NCBI GenBank assembly: GCA_020796225.1
Contig: CM036759.1
Span: forward strand, 68,080,590-68,144,589
DNA: 64,000 bases
Direction of reading: 5' to 3'
Origin: Arion vulgaris
Lineage: Eukaryota; Mollusca; Gastropoda; Stylommatophora; Arionidae
Shown: positions 62,225 through 64,000 of the stretch, in pieces
Layout: each line of letters begins with the position of its first letter
How positions within the stretch are numbered: the first letter of the stretch is position 1
The notes under the pieces: model-generated
Seen by the model: the letters and a program-made list of their open reading frames with translations, nothing else
Told to the model about the DNA's origin: nothing
Databases searched by the model: none
Program-made: the position numbers and the translations under genes

Positions 62225-62990
62225 TTGTTAATGTTTGATAGAGCACTATAAGCTTTTTTGTAATTTTACACAACTCTACGAGTCCGTGGTTATTTATTGA
62301 AGAAAAATGGTAACAATACTGATATTCCTTAGTATTAAACTTAATTTGTCTTTCTTTCTTTCTCGAATCCTGTATGCCTCACAGCGTCAGGTCAGGAAGA
62401 GATTTCTAAAACGGACCCTAGTATGCGCTTCGTAGATAGTCTCTTTCGTCGCCTCTGTTATCTCTGAGGTCCATCTTTTGCGTGGCCGGCCTTTTGCTTT
62501 GTACCCATTGTATCGGAGCAGCATTGCTCTTTGAGGTGCACTGTCTGATGGTAATCTGCTTACGTGGCCGAACCATTTAATTTGTTGTTTCTTGATGAAG
62601 TCTAGTACTGATGTTGTACCCATTTTTTTCCTGATGTCTTCATTTCTCAACCGGTCTCTTCTTGTTACACCCAGCATTCTGCGTAGACACTTCATCTCTG
62701 TCATGACTAGTTTTCTTCTATCGTTTGTTGTCAGCGTCCAGGTTTGGCACTGGTAACATAATGGAGGGAGAAAGATTGTGTTGAACATTGCTCTTTTTGT
62801 GTTCATGGTGACCTGTTTGCATCTTAAAATTGGCGCCATTTGCCCTATCATTTGATTTGCTTTGTTGCATCTGTGTTGGATTTCATTAGTTATTCTTCCA
62901 TTTGCTGAAAAAACTTAATTTGTTACATAATATAACCTTGATTTAGCATGTTGTGTTGTTATTTGTTTTAATGAATTAGTCTATATATAC
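62225..62990 (+). mobile_element. MITE-C copy 5, split by LINE-a and running into an array
   Basis: Left part 62225-62350 (GATTTTTGTTAATGTTTGAT, GGTTATTTATTGAAGAAAAA, ATACTGATATTCCTTAG), then after 62911-62923 TTACATAATATAACCTTGAT and TTAGCATGTTGTGTTG, then GAATTAGTCTATATATAC where the array begins. The left tip is not recognisable and the right half is replaced by the array. Confidence 0.8.
62351..62910 (-). mobile_element. LINE-a insertion in MITE-C
   Basis: The target duplication AAACTTAATTTGT lies at 62338-62350 and 62911-62923. The minus strand is open for 154 codons: MIGQMAPILRCKQVTMNTKR, LCYQCQTWTLTTNDRRKLVM, CLRRMLGVTRRDRLRNEDIR, KKQQIKWFGHVSRLPSDSAP, GRPRKRWTSEITEATKETIY. It ends in GAAAGAAAGAAAG. 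Nearly identical to 37681-38230, so both are young. It lacks the RT. Confidence 0.92.
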
Positions 62991-64000
62991 AACAACACCA
63001 GAATTAGTCTATATATACAACAACACCAGAATTAGTCTATATATACAACAACACCAGAATTAGTCTATATATACAACAACACCAGAATTAGTCTATATAT
63101 ACAACAACACCAGAATTAGTATATATACAACAACACCAGAATTAGTCTATATATACAACAACACCAGAATTAGTTTATATATACAACACCAGAATTAGTC
63201 TATATATACAACAACACCAGAATTAGTCTATATATACAACAACACCAGAATTAGTCTATATATACAACAACACCAGAATTAGTCTATATACAACAACACC
63301 AGAATTAGTCTATATATACAACAACACCAGAATTAGTCTATATATACAACAACACCAGAATTAGTCTATATATACAACAACACCAGAATTAGTCTATATA
63401 TACAACAACACCAGAATTAGTCTATATATATAACAACACCAGAATTAGTCTATATATACAACAACACCAGAATTAGTCTATATATACAACAACACCAGAA
63501 TTAGTCTATATACAACAACACCAGAATTAGTCTATATATACAACAACACCAGAATTAGTCTATATATACAACAACACCAGAATTAGTCTATATATACAAC
63601 AACACCAGAATTAGTCTATATATACAACAACACCAGAATTAGTCTATATATACAACAACACCAGAATTAGTCTATATACAACAACACCAGAATTGTTATA
63701 TATACAACAACACCAGAATTAGTCTATATATACAACAACACCAGAATTAGTCTATATATACAACAACACCAGAATTAGTCTATATATACAACAACACCAG
63801 AATTAGTCTATATATACAACAACACCAGAATTAGTCTATATATCCACAATTAGCATAAAACCCAGAATTAGTCTATATATACAACAACACCAGAATTAGT
63901 CTATATATACAACAACACCAGAATTAGTCTATATATACAACAACACCAGAATTAGTCTATATATACAACAACACCAGAATTAGTCTATATATACAACAAC
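62990..64000. repeat. 28-bp minisatellite, about 36 copies, grown from MITE-C
   Basis: Units AATTAGTCTATATATACAAC then AACACCAG, continuing past the window end. The unit corresponds to the MITE-C interior phrase GAATTCGTCTATATATAGCA then ATACTGG. Very homogeneous, with one rearranged unit near 63840-63860. Confidence 0.96.

Overview
This is a piece of a eukaryotic, almost certainly animal, nuclear genome with no convincing intact host gene. Three things support that: many fragments of non-LTR retrotransposons (LINEs), tRNA-headed SINEs with RNA polymerase III box A/box B-like motifs, and many AT-rich DNA-transposon derivatives. The mixture (LINE tails with GRPRKRW-type C-termini, SINEs with a GTCGTAAGAGGCGAC core) reminds me of mollusc or other lophotrochozoan genomes. 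That taxonomic guess is from memory and is not proven by the window. Family letters used here (SINE-A, MITE-C, LINE-a and so on) are my own labels for sequences that recur inside this window.

Layout. 0-3.4 kb: a 21-24 bp array, then a LINE-e tail split by a 1.7 kb GC-rich element with a perfect 10-bp target duplication, then a 34-bp array grown from the LINE. 3.4-9 kb: SINE-E, a long-TIR element holding a mariner-like MITE, MITE-C, a 60-bp array, an RNase H LINE and two hAT-like MITEs. 9-15 kb: LINE tails, a 26-bp array at the end of LINE-a, SINEs. 15-17 kb: an 18-bp array. 17-26 kb: RNase H LINE remnants, nested SINEs and a 1.8 kb GA tract. 26-35 kb: arrays of 37, 28 and 23 bp separated by SINEs, a zinc-finger LINE tail and MITE-C inside SINE-E. 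35-46 kb: LINE inside LINE, SINE inside SINE, several TE-derived arrays. 46-51.7 kb: mostly tandem arrays. 51.7-57 kb: a three-level nest (SINE in LINE in a duplicated target), then 27-bp and 21-bp arrays. 57-64 kb: MITE-C copies, LINE-a copies, and a 28-bp array that runs off the window end.

Roughly a quarter to a third of the window is tandem array, and most of the long open frames are array translations. The recognisable proteins are all retroelement remnants: a reverse transcriptase core near 38.2-39.0 kb, a YADD-type RT fragment near 44.7-45.0 kb, an RNase H with its catalytic residues near 6.2-6.6 kb, and several LINE C-termini.

The most interesting pattern is that many arrays are demonstrably grown from transposon sequence, and in at least six cases the array sits at the 5' (truncation or start) side of the retroelement it derives from. 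Two independent copies of one SINE have amplified the segment carrying their box A promoter. I found no CRISPR, operon, or novel multi-gene protein system, and I claim no stand-alone tRNA or rRNA gene.
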